Assembly (NCBI GenBank): GCA_037176725.1
Contig: JAZBRS010000035.1
Location: forward strand, 50,168,001 to 50,232,000
Direction: 5' to 3'
Source: Posidonia oceanica
Taxonomy: Eukaryota; Streptophyta; Magnoliopsida; Alismatales; Posidoniaceae
DNA length: 64,000 nt
This document shows positions 1 through 11,696 of the stretch, piece by piece. The notes under the pieces were generated by a model. The model saw only the letters and a list, made by a program, of their open reading frames with translations. It had not been told where the DNA came from and ran no database searches. The stretch's first letter is position 1. Every line of letters begins with the position of its first letter. The position numbers were made by a program, and so were the translations under genes.

Positions 1-2433
1 ACCGACACTGGCCACAAGTAGTCCACCGAGGCGCGACCGACGGTGTCTACACTGCCACGGACAATCACCTTGTGGAGGAGTTTGTCCATCCTAGCGTCCT
101 TCCAACTGAAGGATCCTCCAAAGGCTAACCACATACCAGGAAAGCCTGTCCTGTCTCTCAGGATGTCACTAGAAATGGGACACGTGCTCTACCCACATTG
201 GTGAAACACCCATAGGATACGCCCTCTCAGCGTCCTAACTCAGTGCTCCAAACCCCTGAGGCTCCTCACCCCCAGGCTCTGTCAGCACCTACCAGTCATG
301 GTACCTGTAACAACCAGGGTATCACGCCCAGCTACATAAGGGTATCATACCTCCTGTGTCTGTTGCCATGATATCACTAGGTATGGATGGTACCCTGGGT
401 CTTCGTCACCTGGAGCAACCAGATTGTCGTACCTCCAAGTCCGGACGGCACCTCAACCCGCGAACCTTAGCCTCGGCCTCGTGAACGACGAACTAGGAGT
501 ATCATACCTGCATGATCTGATGAACACTTGCCTGTAGCCTCTTGGTCTCCACCATAGACAGAAAACACCAGAAAACTCTCTTCAAAACATTTGCAAACTC
601 ATGCAATTTATTTCCAAAACATCTTTTCGAAACCCATTTCAAAATCATTTAAATGGCATCTCCAAAGCATCACAATTCATTGTGCCAAACGTGGCACAAA
701 AACCACGAACCAAAACCACAGCTTCGACAGCTCCTCTATCAGGCCCAGAAAACCACACTTCAAAGCACTACAAAACAGGGAAACACGGGCACCTTCTAGG
801 CATAAAGCTTACCCAGGGGACAGCACCTAGAAACAAAGCACTGGTACCGAATTCCCAAAGTACTTACAAGACCGAACACCCACACAAATCGCATCCAAAA
901 CACTATGTCTTGGTGCCAAAGTGTAAGACGCCTACTGGCTTGTGTCTTCCAAAAGACACAGCCAGCTCGGTGTCAAACACCCAAACAGTGCCACTGAATT
1001 CCTTATTCAGTGCACCACACTAGAACTAGACCAAGATCTAGTCCTAAGAGCCAAACATGATCCCTATTGTCCATCTAAACCATTCAGGGGAGAACTTAGG
1101 ATTTCTAAGTTTTATAGTCTTTTATTCTAACCACAGTGCCTAGGGAAACTTGCTAATTTATTTTAGGCATTCCATAAATCATTCTAATGATTATCCTAAT
1201 CATCATTATGCCATAATCACCTACAAGGTTAATATACTAATTAACAAAACCTAACTTACCCAAACCAAACCTAAAACACCCAAGGAATAAAGACAGGGTC
1301 TGGTTTGACAGACCGATTTGGATCGGTCAACCAGACCATCAACCTGAGCTCACATCCATGGTCTGATTCGACAGACCGAACTGGGTTCGGTCGACCGAAC
1401 CTGGGCCCTGGTTCAGCACACTGAAATGGGTCAATTGACCAAACCAATGCCTCGAGCTCACACCCAAGAGCACCTTCGGCATCCCGAAACAGTTCAGTAT
1501 ACTGAAATCTGGGTTCAAGGGAGAACTCAAAAGCAAAATTGGCATACCTAAATAAACGGGCATACCTAACCAGCCGAACATAGAGAACTAGAGGGATTAG
1601 ACCCAAAAATCGCCTAAAATGGGAATGGCGATCGGTCCCTACACAGCCAATCAAACGACACAAACCACATACCCAAACGAAGATCTCGAGATGATCTATG
1701 ATTTGGGAAAAGAATCACAATGATCCATTGAGCGGATCAAAACAAAAAGCCAATTAAAGCTCACGGGTACTGTGCACAAGCATAGTGAACCTGTGAGTGG
1801 CAAAACAAGCAAAAACACCACACAATGAACCAAAAATCTCATGCAATAAACCAAAATGAAGATCTAGGAATGATCTATCATTTGGGACATAAATCAACAA
1901 AAACCATTGCCTGTGGCCCAAGAAAACACCATTCAAAGCTTACATATACAAAAGAGAGCCACAGTCCAACGATGCCATTAAAACCACATTAAAAGCTCCA
2001 TAAATTCTCTAAAAATTCTACAAGCAATCACACACCACAATCACACTACCATGCTCCCTATAATCCCTTCATGAATCTAAAGAAGGGATCAATGGGGCGT
2101 GTACCTTTCACCGGCGACGCGACAGCGATGCAATGACGGCGAGCAACGACCTCCGCCACCACTCCTCCACTGCTAGCTCTGGATCTCCTCCACCTCGATG
2201 GTGGCACAATGGCACGGTGGCGACGGCGACCATGACCTCCCCTCTTCCTCCCTCATTCTCTACCTCCATCCCTCTCTCTCTCTCTCTCTCTCTTGTTATA
2301 AAGTACAGAGGAGAAGAAAGAAGAAGAAAAATAAGAAGAATAAGAAGAGGAAGGAGAAGTGGGAAAAGGAGGGGAGAAGCAAATCTGAACCCCCACTTGC
2401 ACTGTGCTCCAAATCTGGGTCGTTACATATATT
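1..2433. other. Unresolved left flank, no gene supported
   Basis: I find no convincing coding region here. Open frames around 591-1023, 1271-1663 and 2133-2548 are short, low in complexity and resemble no family I know. On the minus strand the sequence reading leftwards from 2433 starts TGTAACGACC, a common start of plant Ty3/Gypsy LTRs, and carries a TATA-like stretch near 2300 next to a (CT)n microsatellite (about 2275-2294). A plus-strand TGTAACAACC at 311 could be another LTR edge. I could not find matching ends or target duplications, so these remain suggestions. Confidence 0.4.
1296..1510. repeat. Cluster of palindromes with alternating arms
   Basis: Several short palindromes with different arms lie within about 200 bp: GGTTCGGTCGACCGAACC (1384-1401), GGTCAATTGACC (1429-1440) and TTCAGTATACTGAA (1493-1506). 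Imperfect versions of type TTCGG-N4-CCGAA and TTCAG-N4-CTGAA lie between them. The layout recalls the palindromic modules of elements L0 and B, although the sequence differs. It probably belongs to an LTR. Confidence 0.7.
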
Positions 2434-3000
2434 GTTATATCTCTTGTGCCTATCATACCCATTCGAGAATAAGGAAAGTGCCAGTTTGAAAATAAATCAT
2501 TTTATATGGTCTGAAATCTATATTCATAGCACTATGATTTTGGGTTGAAAAGTTCTTATAGGAAAGAGAGAGAGAGATGAAGGAGGAGAAGTGTGGAATG
2601 CAGGAGAAGTGTTGTAGCCATGCAACTTATAACCTCAGCCACGGCAACTGCAGAAACACAGGTGCAAGCTTTAGCAGGAGAAGTGGATCTCGCGCCCTCA
2701 TCAACCGGCACAGACACCATGAATCTAGCTGTAGCAACGCACCAAAATCAACAGTGCCAGGCAGTCCCACACATAGTGATATGCTAGGTGAATTGCACAT
2801 CACACCCCTAGAATTAGGAAAACAAGAGAAGCAGAAGATAGGGACCAAAGAGCAACAAAGATAGAGTCAGGGACCAAACCACAACTAGTCCCACCAACAA
2901 ACCACAGAGACAAGCCACGCAAGCCAATAACACCCGTCTATAGTTAAGGAATTCATTTAATCTGTACAATTACAAGGGAAATGAATTCCCGGGTGTTACA
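2434..3000 (-). mobile_element. LTR fragment of chromovirus element A (3' side)
   Basis: On the minus strand an LTR-type start, TGTAACACCC, lies at 3000 directly downstream of the chromodomain end of element A, where a 3' LTR is expected. A TATAAA-like box occurs on the minus strand near 2501-2506. The far end of the LTR is not visible; at 2433 another LTR-like start (TGTAACGACC) follows, so this copy may be interrupted or truncated. Confidence 0.55.
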
Positions 3001-3039
3001 CCATATATACCTAAAAAGGATTTCACCCTCGAAATCAAT

Positions 3040-3340
3040 GGTAGGTGAAAAGGTGCGGGTACCGAGCAAGGATGTCATCCTCATGCTCCCAAGTGGCCTC
3101 CTCAGCTCAATGATCCTGCCATCACACGAGAACTAGCAGAATCACCTTGTTCCGCAATACCTGTTCCCTCTGATCAATAATCTGGATAGCATCCTCTATA
3201 TAAGAGAGATGTTCCTGGAGCACCTCTAGCTGAACAGGGATCACCTGTGACACATTAGCGAGACACTTCCTCAGCATGGAGACATGGAACACATCATGCA
3301 CTGTTGATAGCTCCGGTGGTAGGGCCAATCTATAGGCAAC
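3040..3340 (-). pseudogene. Integrase C-terminus and chromodomain-like tail, element A
   Basis: The minus strand encodes the phrase LPPELSTVHDVFHVSMLRK, characteristic of the region after the GPY/F module of plant chromovirus integrases. It is followed by QIIDQREQVLRNKVI and then a tail with EEATWEHEDDILARYPHLF. In Tekay/Del elements this is the chromodomain, thought to steer integration to particular chromatin. Stops break the tail after about position 3122, in the stretch where a conserved tryptophan-containing motif is expected. The gene end sits about 60 bp from the LTR start at 3000. Confidence 0.85.
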
Positions 3341-3350
3341 CTCACCAACC

Positions 3351-4320
3351 CTCTATGTGATCTGGTACGGGCCAATATAGCGGGGATTCAACTTCCTGTG
3401 CCTGTCAAATCTCATCACGCCTTTGGTTGGTGAAACCTTTAGGAACACAAAGTCCCCCACTAGGAATTCCAGCGATCTCTGCCTCTGATCGGCATAGCTC
3501 TTCTGCCGACTCTGTGCAGCTACACGCCTTCTGTGGATCAAATCCATCTTGTTTGCGTATTGCTGCACAATCTCAAGACCAAGAAGCTGCCGTTCTCCTA
3601 CTTCACTCCAGCAAACCGGTGATCTGCAGGGCCAACCATACAGAGCCTCGTGTGGTGCCATCCCGATGCTAGAGTGGCAGCTGTTGTTGTAGGCAAACTC
3701 AACCAACGACAGGTGGTCCTCCCAACTCCCCTGCAACTCTAGGGCACAAGCTCTCAGCATATCCTCCAACATCTGAATGGTCCTCTATGTTTGGCCATCT
3801 GACTGAGAGTGGAATGCCATGCTGAAACTAAGTACCGTGCCAAAACCCTCCTACAGAGTCCTCCAGAACCTCAAGGTAAACCGCGTGTCTCTGTCAGACA
3901 CAATGGATACAGGAACACCATGTAGTCGAACAATCTCCGATACGTACAGTTCTGCCAACCGCTGCAATGGGAGATTCACCCGAATTGCAGGAAAATGAGC
4001 TGACTTGGTTAGCTGATCTACGATCACCGACATTGTGTCGTTCTTCCTCATTGTACGTGGCAACCCAGTCACAAAGTCCATAGAGATGTGTTCCCATTTC
4101 CATTCAGGAATGTCCAACAGCTACAAGGACCCTCCAGGCCTCTAATGCTCTGCCTTGACCAGTTGGCAAGTCATGCACCTTGCCACATAGTCAGCAACAT
4201 CTCTCTTCATGCCAGGCCACCAAAAGTTCCTCTTCAAATCCTGGTACATCATCGTAATACCTAGATGGATAGTGCAGTTGGACCGATGAGCTTCATCTAG
4301 CAGCCTCCGCTTGGACTCCT
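3351..4320 (-). pseudogene. Integrase, element A (broken)
   Basis: The zinc-binding HHCC domain is readable at about 4145-4310 with CMTCQ as the second cysteine pair. The catalytic core starts near 4117 (MDFVTGLP, first Asp), continues with VSIVSDRDTRF (second Asp) and resumes at 3772 with WEDHLSLVEFAYNNS, followed by a GPY/F-like module ending RYIGPYQIT. Stops separate these blocks between about 3773-3850 and 4118-4141, and the stretch with the third catalytic residue lies in the broken part. The enzyme would have inserted cDNA copies into the genome. Confidence 0.88.
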
Positions 4321-4399
4321 CATACTGGGGCACATACAGGCGTATATCAAATCTCAACTCCCCATGTATGCTGAGAGAGAAATGCGGTGCTTCTCCAGC

Positions 4400-4990
4400 C
4401 TCCATCTTCTTAACAGTCGCCTGAATAAAAGGGTCCATATACTGATAGGCAATGATGAACTGCACAAGCTTGGGGCGAACAGACAGGCTTGCCATGGAGG
4501 CACCACCCGCTCCCTGAGGTAGCCTCTTAAGTCTACAGTCAGCCAGTTCCTCTAGCATGGTCCACTCCTTGACCATCAGGCGTGCCATAATGTGCGTACG
4601 TTGACTCAAAGCATCGGTGACCACGTTGGCCTTCCTAGGGTGGTAGAACAAGCTGAAATCATAGTCCATGAGATACTCCATGCACCTTCTCTGCCGCATG
4701 TTGAGGTCCTTCTGAGTAAATATGTACTTCAGACTCTTCTGGTCGGTGTAGACCTCAAACTGCTCCCTATACAGATAGTGTTGCCAGAGCTTGAGTGCGA
4801 ACACCACGGCAGCCATCTCTAAATCATGGGTAGGGTAGTTCTTCTCGTGGTCCTTCAGCTAACGAGAGGCATACACCACAACATTGCCATACTGCATCAG
4901 AACACCACCCAACCCAACACCACTTGCATCACTATAAACAGTGAAGCCTCCACTTCCAGAAGGCAGAGTCAGAACAGGAGCTGAAGTCAG
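4400..4990 (-). pseudogene. RNase H, element A (broken)
   Basis: Motifs of a Ty3/Gypsy RNase H are visible in order on the minus strand: YSDASGVGLGGVL near 4930, a KNYPTHDLEMAAVVFALK block around 4816, TDQKSLKYIF around 4720-4747 and HPRKANVVTDALS near 4610-4640. An in-frame TAG replaces an expected Gln codon just upstream of the Met at 4816. The domain would degrade the RNA strand of the RNA/DNA hybrid during reverse transcription. Spacing to RT and integrase is normal for a chromovirus. Confidence 0.88.
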
Positions 4991-4994
4991 ACGA

Positions 4995-5990
4995 GCCTTC
5001 AACTCGTTGAAACTCGCCTTACAGTCGCGGTCCCAGATGAACAGAACCCCCTACTTAGTCAAGGCAGTCAGGGATAAAGCAATAGAAGAAAAATCCTTGA
5101 TGAACCTACTGTAGTAACCTACCAACCCTAGTAAACTTCTGATCTCAATCACAGTCTTGCGTCTCACCTAGTTGCTAACTGCCTCAACCATGGTAGGATC
5201 TACTCTGATACCTTCTTCAGAAATAAGGTGGCCAAGGAATATAACCTCACTCAACTAGAACTCGAACTTGGAGAATTTGGCATACAACTGGTGCTGCCTC
5301 AGAATATCCAGCACCACTCTCAGATGTAGAGCATGAGTTTCCTCATCAAGAGAGTAGACCAAAATGTCACCCACAAAGACCACCACAAATTGGTCCAGAT
5401 AAGGCCTGAAGATCCGGTTCATCAACTCCATGAAGGTGGTAGGGGCATTGGTTAAGCCGAAGGGCATAACCGTAAACTCATAATCCACGTCCAGAAAGCA
5501 GTCTTTTAAATGTCTGAGTCATGGATCCTCAACTGGTGATATCTTGATCTCAGATCTATCTTAGAGAATACAGATGCAGACTACAACTGGTCGAATAGGT
5601 CCTCAATACGGGGCAAAGGATACTTGTTCTTTACCGTAATCTGGTTCAACATCCGGTAGTCTATGCACAAACAGAGTGAACCATCATTCTTATGGACGAA
5701 CAAGATAGGCGCTCCCCACGGAGATACACTCGGCCTTATAAACTCTTGTCTAGCAACTCCTACAACTGGGCCTTGAGCTCCCTCAGCTCTGCTGGTGCCA
5801 TACGATAAGGATTCTTTGCAACAGCACTGCGCCCTGGGGCCAGCTCAATGGAGAACTCTACCTCCCTGTGAGGTGGCATGCCAGGCAAGTCATCAGGAAA
5901 GACATCGGGATATTCACACACCACAGAGATGTTGTGAACACCCAACCCCGGAGAAGTAGAGGTAACTACACTAGCAAGGTACCCCACACA
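4995..5990 (-). pseudogene. Reverse transcriptase, element A, with altered catalytic motif
   Basis: The entry segment VFPDDLPGMPP lies near 5890. A TAG at about 5757 stands where Gln is usual, followed by a frameshift near 5725. CIDYRMLNQ and KYPLP follow, and the palm segment is open at 5255-5488 ([12 protein letters not shown]). The catalytic box reads FVGD at 5366-5377 instead of the family's F-V/I-DD, so one of two metal-binding aspartates is a glycine. The thumb and connection region (5000-5240) contains further stops. The enzyme is therefore inactive on two independent grounds. Confidence 0.9.
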
Positions 5991-6420
5991 TCCCTTGGTC
6001 AAAGACTTGTAAGCCTTCATAGCTGAAATAACAAACTTAGGCTCACCCTGGTGCACACCTTGCACAAAGAAGGAACCAACACCAGCAGCTCCAAAGAAAA
6101 CTCTCCTCCGAGCACAGTCGATCAGAGCAAAATATTGGCTCAGCTAGTCCATGCCCAAAATTACATCATACTCGTGCATGCCCATGAGAATGAGAGTGGC
6201 ATCGAACTCCCGGTTGTTCAGCTCTAGATCGACAGACGACAGATACCTCTATGCCAAACTGTGCTCCCCTAGTAGCGTTACTACATCCAGGTGGAAGGCC
6301 AACTTAGTTGGCACATCATCCAGTTCCACCGCAAACAACTTGGAGACAAAGGAGAAAGTACTCCTTGAGTCAAAAAGAACTTTGGCCATTCAGCCAACCA
6401 TGAGAAAGGAACCTAGTGGC
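5991..6420 (-). pseudogene. Retropepsin-like protease, element A (truncated)
   Basis: A retropepsin signature VLFDSRSTFSFVS is readable near 6350-6375; the family normally has D-S/T-G, so the glycine after the active-site Asp-Ser is replaced by Arg. MHEYDVILGMD, the second conserved protease block, follows near 6165-6190 with a TAG after it. The reading frame passes into the RT domain. Upstream gag sequence is absent because element L0 begins at 6421; the last five bases of A before the junction are GTGGC. Confidence 0.85.
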
Positions 6421-7377
6421 TGTAGATACCGTGTTTTGGCACTCCCCTCATTGTAGTGAAACCCTATTGCATCATATTGTGCTCAGTTCACCTCTAGAGC
6501 CCCTTTTCTTGAGCTAGGCCCTCTCATTCGAGCAAAATGCTTATCCTGGGTGTTAGAAGAGTGCTTTGCTGCGTCCAACGTTGAACGCAGAATAGCACTC
6601 GTATAACAACTCTGCGAACTATTGCTTGATCAACCCAGTTCTTAGGTCCAATTTGGTCCCCAAGTTACCACATTGTTTTCGTGCCTTTAAGAGATCCTTT
6701 ATTTATGCTTTAATGACAACAATATAAGCCCCCTTAATTTCTTGGCCAAATTTGGAAGGTGGATTGCCTAGGTGTGTTAGACGCAGGTGTCCTTGCGTTT
6801 AACATTGGACGTTGGTTTAGCATTAATCCACCATTAATTACTAATTATTCCTTCAAATCCACAGTTGTACCTCGAAGGGTCATTGTACGTGAGATTCCAA
6901 TCGTCCAACGTAGGACGTATGTTTCCATGCGTCTTACGGCGGCAATTTGCTGTATCAGCTTTCCATATTTGGCCATAATTTTATCTTGATTCTTTTACCA
7001 ATTTTGGACTCCTTGACTGGTCAAAGCCTTTTAATGTCAATTAAGAGTGGCTTAATCATAGTTAATCAGCACTTAGGGGAGAATATTCTTGATCCACCAC
7101 AGCTGTAGCTCAGGAGGCTGTTAGACGTAGGTTTTCCAGCGTATAATGTTAGCTGTGCCATATCACGCGTCCAACGTTTCTGTTTTGGAAACTTTGATGA
7201 GTTGACTCCCCATTGGCACATTTTGTTCTTCCTTTGCCTCTATAAAAGTAAGGGTACCCTCAACCTTCAGGGGGACGGGGATTTTTAAAAGAAGAGAGGG
7301 GGACACCAATTTGAGACTAGAAAATAGAGATTAGATGAGATTTTTGAGAAAAGGGTTTGAGTTGTGAAAATACAAAC
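6421..7377 (+). mobile_element. 5' LTR of element L0, part upstream of solo LTR L1
   Basis: The LTR starts TGTAGATACC. It has four partial copies of a palindromic module built from GCGTCCAACGTTGGACGC (clearest at 6571-6590, others near 6775-6820, 6903 and 7130-7190). It ends in a core-promoter-like segment and is broken at 7377 by solo LTR L1. The right boundary of the whole LTR is not defined; the sequence continues at 13015. Confidence 0.6.
7208..7250 (+). promoter_or_regulatory. Core promoter of the L0 LTR (CCAAT-like plus TATA box)
   Basis: A CCATTGG motif at 7210-7216 lies 25 bp before TATAAAAG at 7241-7248, a classical plant pol II TATA box. Transcription would be expected to begin about 30 bp further right, near 7275. 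This fits an LTR promoter reading rightwards into the L0 leader. Confidence 0.6.
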
Positions 7378-9799
7378 TGTTGATACCCCATTTTGACAGG
7401 GCTGAATTGGCAGATCTCTCTGGCGGCTAGGAAAAACCCAAAACTACTCCTTTCTCTTCACCCTTCTTTTCAAATCAAAACTCCAAGTCAAACCTCAAAA
7501 CCAAACCTAGAACTACACCCATTTGCTAACCCAAAAAACCACTCCAAAACCCTCTCAAAATCCTAACCTAAAACCATCCAAAACCTTAACCTAAAACCAT
7601 CCAAATCTAGGTCCAAACCTACACCTTCCTTTTCATCCTTCTCTTCAAAACAAGCCTAAACTTAACCTAGAATCACACCCTTTTTCCAAGCCCAAAAACT
7701 ACCCAAAAACCATAGGAAAACTCACCCTTCCCAACTTAGCAAACCTACCGAAAGGCCTTTAAAATTTCAAACCAAAACCACTCCCAAAAACCTTAGAAAA
7801 CCTAGGTAAAACTATCCTTTTTCTACACCTCAAAACCCTTCCAAACTTTTCCAAATCCAAACTCAAACCCTAGGTCCCACACTAGAGACCCCAGGCCACA
7901 CACCCACCAAATTTCAGCTCTTTTCTAAACCTCAAACCCCTTCATTTATCCAAATTATCATTTTCTTTCTCCTGGATTATTCTTTTCTCTCTCCTCTCTC
8001 TCTCCTGATTATTCCCCTTCTTTTCACTCCCTTCTCTCCCTTCTTCTTGCCTGGCGGTAGGCCCACCTTGTGCATCTATCTCTTCTGAATCTTGTTTGTA
8101 TTTTTATCTTATTTTTAGCCTTTTTCTTGATTTTCTAAAAATTATTTTCTTTCCGCACCTCTCTTTCTTCTCTACTCCTTCATTTCTCCCTTTTCTCCTT
8201 CCTTTTCCTTTTCTTTTCCTTTCTTCTACTAAATCTTCAAAAAACCCTTAAAAACCTTCAAAACTCTAAAACAAAAGAAAAACAAATCAGAACCCTAAGA
8301 AAAATAATTAAAAACTTAAACAAACAATTAAAAACAAGAACCTAACTAAATCTAACTAAAACTAAAAACTAAGAATGCAATCTAAAAAATGCAAAACTAA
8401 TAAAAAGAAAATGCTATAAAATCAAGGAAAAAACCAAAATATAATCAAAACAAGCAAAAATAAAAACCCTACTAAAAACAATCAAAAAACAAATCCTAAA
8501 AAGAAAGAGAACAATTTAAAATGCTAAGGCAAGTAATTAAGAAAAAAACTTAACTTAATAATTCTAAAAGAAACAATTTGAAAACTTAATTAAAAAGAAA
8601 AAACAAACAATCAAAATTTAAAAAACACTTAATTAGAAACCTAACAAGAAAAACTTAACTAAAAAACATTAAAAGAATTTAAGAAACAAAATCAAATTTA
8701 AAAGAAGACTTAAACAAAACCCTAAAGGACTAAAATCAAAAATCTAAAACTCACCCTAATTAATTTAAAAACAATCCATTAAAAATCCTAATTAAAATCC
8801 CAACTCAACAAGAAAAACTTAATAAGAAAAACCTAACTAAAAGCAATTAAAAATTTTAACAAATATTTAAAACAAGATCAAGAAGCAAATTAAAAGAGAA
8901 CTTAAAATCCTAATCAAACATTAAAACTCTTCCTAAGTAACCAATTAAAAACAACCATTAAAAACCTAATCTAAAAATCCTAACTTAGACAATCACCTTA
9001 AAAACATTTTCAAGTCTTTTTATTTTTATTTCTATTCCTATTTTATTTTATTTTTCTCCTTCTTCTTTCTCTTCTTTCTTTCTTTTCCTTCATTCTTCCC
9101 TTTCTTTTCTATTTCTTCTTCTTTTGGTCCGGCCCATTAGACCCAACTCTTCCCCTCCTTCTTTCTTTCTTTCTTTATTTATTTTTTTCCCGCACAGGCC
9201 CACAACCCATGCCTGAATCCTCCTCCTTCTTCCCTCCTTCTCTTCTTCTTCTTCCATTCTTCTCCCTCTCTCTCAGCTGCTAACGACAGCAGCCTCCCTC
9301 CCATTTTTCAAACCTCCCTGACACCACCTTGACCTTCCGGCCATCGCCCATCACCCACGACCAAGACCACTTCCTCCATGCCCTGCCATTGGTGGCAGAG
9401 CGACCCATTCCTTGACCATTGACTACCCTTAATCCAGTGGAGAGGAGAGGAACAAAACCAGGGGAGAAATGGTCCAAAAATGACCTTCGGCTTACACACC
9501 TGCAATCACCAAACAACCAGCTTGCTTTCCCTTCTTCTAGAACCCAAAAACACCCCCAAACCTTCCCGGAATCCTCCCCCAAAAGTTACCAATATCCAAA
9601 CAACTCAGACCAACCTTCCCCATTGCCAAACCACCTCTACAGCCATCAAAAAATTCCCAAACTTGGCCATCCAACTCATTGAAACACTACCTTCTCAGGC
9701 CACCCAACATCACCCCGCGAAACGCCCCATAGCCCCTATACTTCACTACAAACACCTTCACCCCTTTTTTTTTCAAAAACTTTAAATAGCCATAACTCC

Positions 9800-10430
9800 C
9801 TCCACACTCAGTGGAATTCACTTCTGCTTCTTCCCACGTGTTCCCCGGACAACCACCTAGCTGCCTGTGCCCTTGCCTCGGCCTGGAGCGCCGCACACCG
9901 CCGCACCCACTTCAGCCACCACAGGAGGAGCTCGACCGGACCAGATCTTCCTTCGGGCGACAGAAAGCTCTTCTGGAAGCACCGTTGTCTTCCCCAGGGA
10001 CCGAGGAACACCCCCGAACCGCCCCAGCAACCCAGAACGCCGCCACACGCCGCCACCACCTCCACAGAGCCGGTCGAAAACCACCTAGGTGGGTGGCCTA
10101 TCCCAGTGTGCAAAAAGGTAAAAAAATCACTCCTCCAGCTTCATCTCTTTCCCCTCTTGCTTCTCGACTTTTCCCCGAAGCATTTCGTCGCCTGTGCCAC
10201 CCGCATGAGGCTGCCGGACCTGTCATCTTCTCCGGCACCGGGCACACCAGCAGCCGCACGATGCCGCCGTCCAGCACCCCCACGCGCCGCCGCATGCCGC
10301 CTGCTGCTCCACCGCACCACGCCGGCCTCCCCCGTGCTCCGCCCGCGCCGCGTTGACCGCTCCTCCACCATTCCAGAGAATCCGCCAGCGAGCCACGGCC
10401 AGTGCTCCTGTAGCAAACCACCTGTTGACC
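9800..10430. other. GC-rich core of LTR L1
   Basis: A CpG-rich stretch lies inside an otherwise AT-rich LTR and produces several overlapping open frames on both strands (for example plus 9811-10356). The implied proteins are Pro/Ala/Arg-rich without family motifs, and the corresponding cores of L2 (16300-16900), L4 (51550-52280) and E (58080-58690) keep composition more than a reading frame. I read it as leader or regulatory sequence rather than a gene. Confidence 0.6.
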
Positions 10431-10459
10431 TTTTGCTTTTATTTTTTGGTTAGCTTAAT

Positions 10460-11410
10460 ATGTTTACCTGCATTGCATTGCTGTCTTGTTAGTTTTTTAA
10501 TTTTGCGTTGAGGTCCTTCATCGGTTTAAGATCTATTTAATTCTGAATTAAAACCTTATGAAATTGCATTTAATATTTGTAGTTTTTCTTATTTACACAT
10601 CAATCCAGCTGTAGTTCAACTTCTTTAATTTTCTTTTAATTTAAGTCCTGTGACTTAGTTTTCATTACCTTTTAGTCCTCTGTTGTTATAATTTTTAAGC
10701 TTTCCTTTAGTTCCAGCCCATTTACTTACTTTATTTGCATGTCGGTCCAATCCTAGTTCAACATAGTTTGCTGTTCTTTACTTTCTGATCCAATAGCTTT
10801 TTATTTTTGAAATTAGGTCCTTTGATTGTTAAATGCCATTTGAATGCCTGCTGTTATCTTATTAAATTGCTGTTAAGCCCTGTTCTTTATTTTATTTGCC
10901 ATTTAGTCCTCTGATCTGTTGATAAACCATTTTATTTTCTCACTTTTCTTACTGCATTGCATTTTTAGCCCATATTTCTTGATTTTTGCACATAGGTCCT
11001 TTACATAATTCACAGCATGCATTTAGCTTACATTTTTTCATATAAAATAGCATTTTAGCCCCTGCATATTTCAAAATTGCATTTCAGTCCTTGGCATATT
11101 TATAAAAATCATTCAAATGCATGTTTACCTTATTAAATTGCATTTTAGCCCCTGCATGTTTCAAAATTGCATATAGGTCCTTCATATGATTTCAAAACTT
11201 ATTCCAATGCATGTTTACCTTATTAAATTGCATTTTAAACCCTGCATTTTGCAAAATTGCATTCAGACCCCTAGGTTTTCAAAAATCTTGCATATAAGCC
11301 CCTAACTTTTCAAAATCTTTGCATTTAGGTTCCTAACTTTCTCAAAAGTTGCATTTAGGTCCCTAAGGTTTCTAAAAAGTTATTCTTAGGTCCTTTTCTT
11401 GCATTCTTGC
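10460..11410 (+). repeat. Array of GCATTTAGGTCC-like phrases in LTR L1
   Basis: The stretch repeats short phrases of type TTGCATTTAGGTCCCTAACTT at irregular 35-50 bp spacing, with a longer near-identical unit repeated 90 bp apart (11121 and 11211). Equivalent arrays occur in L2 (16960-18010), L4 (52330-53880) and E (58740-59560). No reading frame is kept. Confidence 0.75.
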
Positions 11411-11696
11411 ATGCATTGCACCCCTGCATCTTTGCATTTGGCATTTTTGCATACACTTAAGTGTTTCTAGCTCCCATTTACATGGGAGGACCTGTTTTGC
11501 ACACTCGTAGGACCTCCTGTACATTTAGATCCATTCTTCTCCCCTGTTCTGGCCCCTCTGCCTTGAAGCTGGGATATCTTTTGATCTGGCCGCCGGATCT
11601 TCTCAACCAAGCTAGCTGGACGACCCCGGTGGAGCGCTCTTCCACATGGATCAAGCATTTCTCAGATCAGGCTTCAGATTTCCTAGGTAAGTCCTT

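Larger units (their letters stand above)
3001..6420 (-). mobile_element. Degenerate Ty3/Gypsy chromovirus, Tekay/Del-like (element A)
   Basis: A pol region runs on the minus strand in the order protease, reverse transcriptase, RNase H, integrase, chromodomain-type tail. That order, with integrase after RNase H, defines Ty3/Gypsy, and the tail wording (EEATWE..DD..ARYPHLF type) is typical of Tekay/Del chromoviruses. Gag and the 5' LTR are missing because the copy stops inside the protease at 6420, where element L0 begins with TGTAGATACC. Several in-frame stops and at least one frameshift (near 5725) show the copy is dead. Confidence 0.9.

Noticed and set aside
2133..2548. Overlapping short frames near the (CT)n tract
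   Set aside because: They derive from low-complexity Lys/Arg- and Ser/Leu-coding repeats with no homologous frame elsewhere.
9811..10356. 181-codon frame in the GC-rich core of L1
   Set aside because: No family motif, and the equivalent core of E (58080-58690) does not keep the same frame or length.
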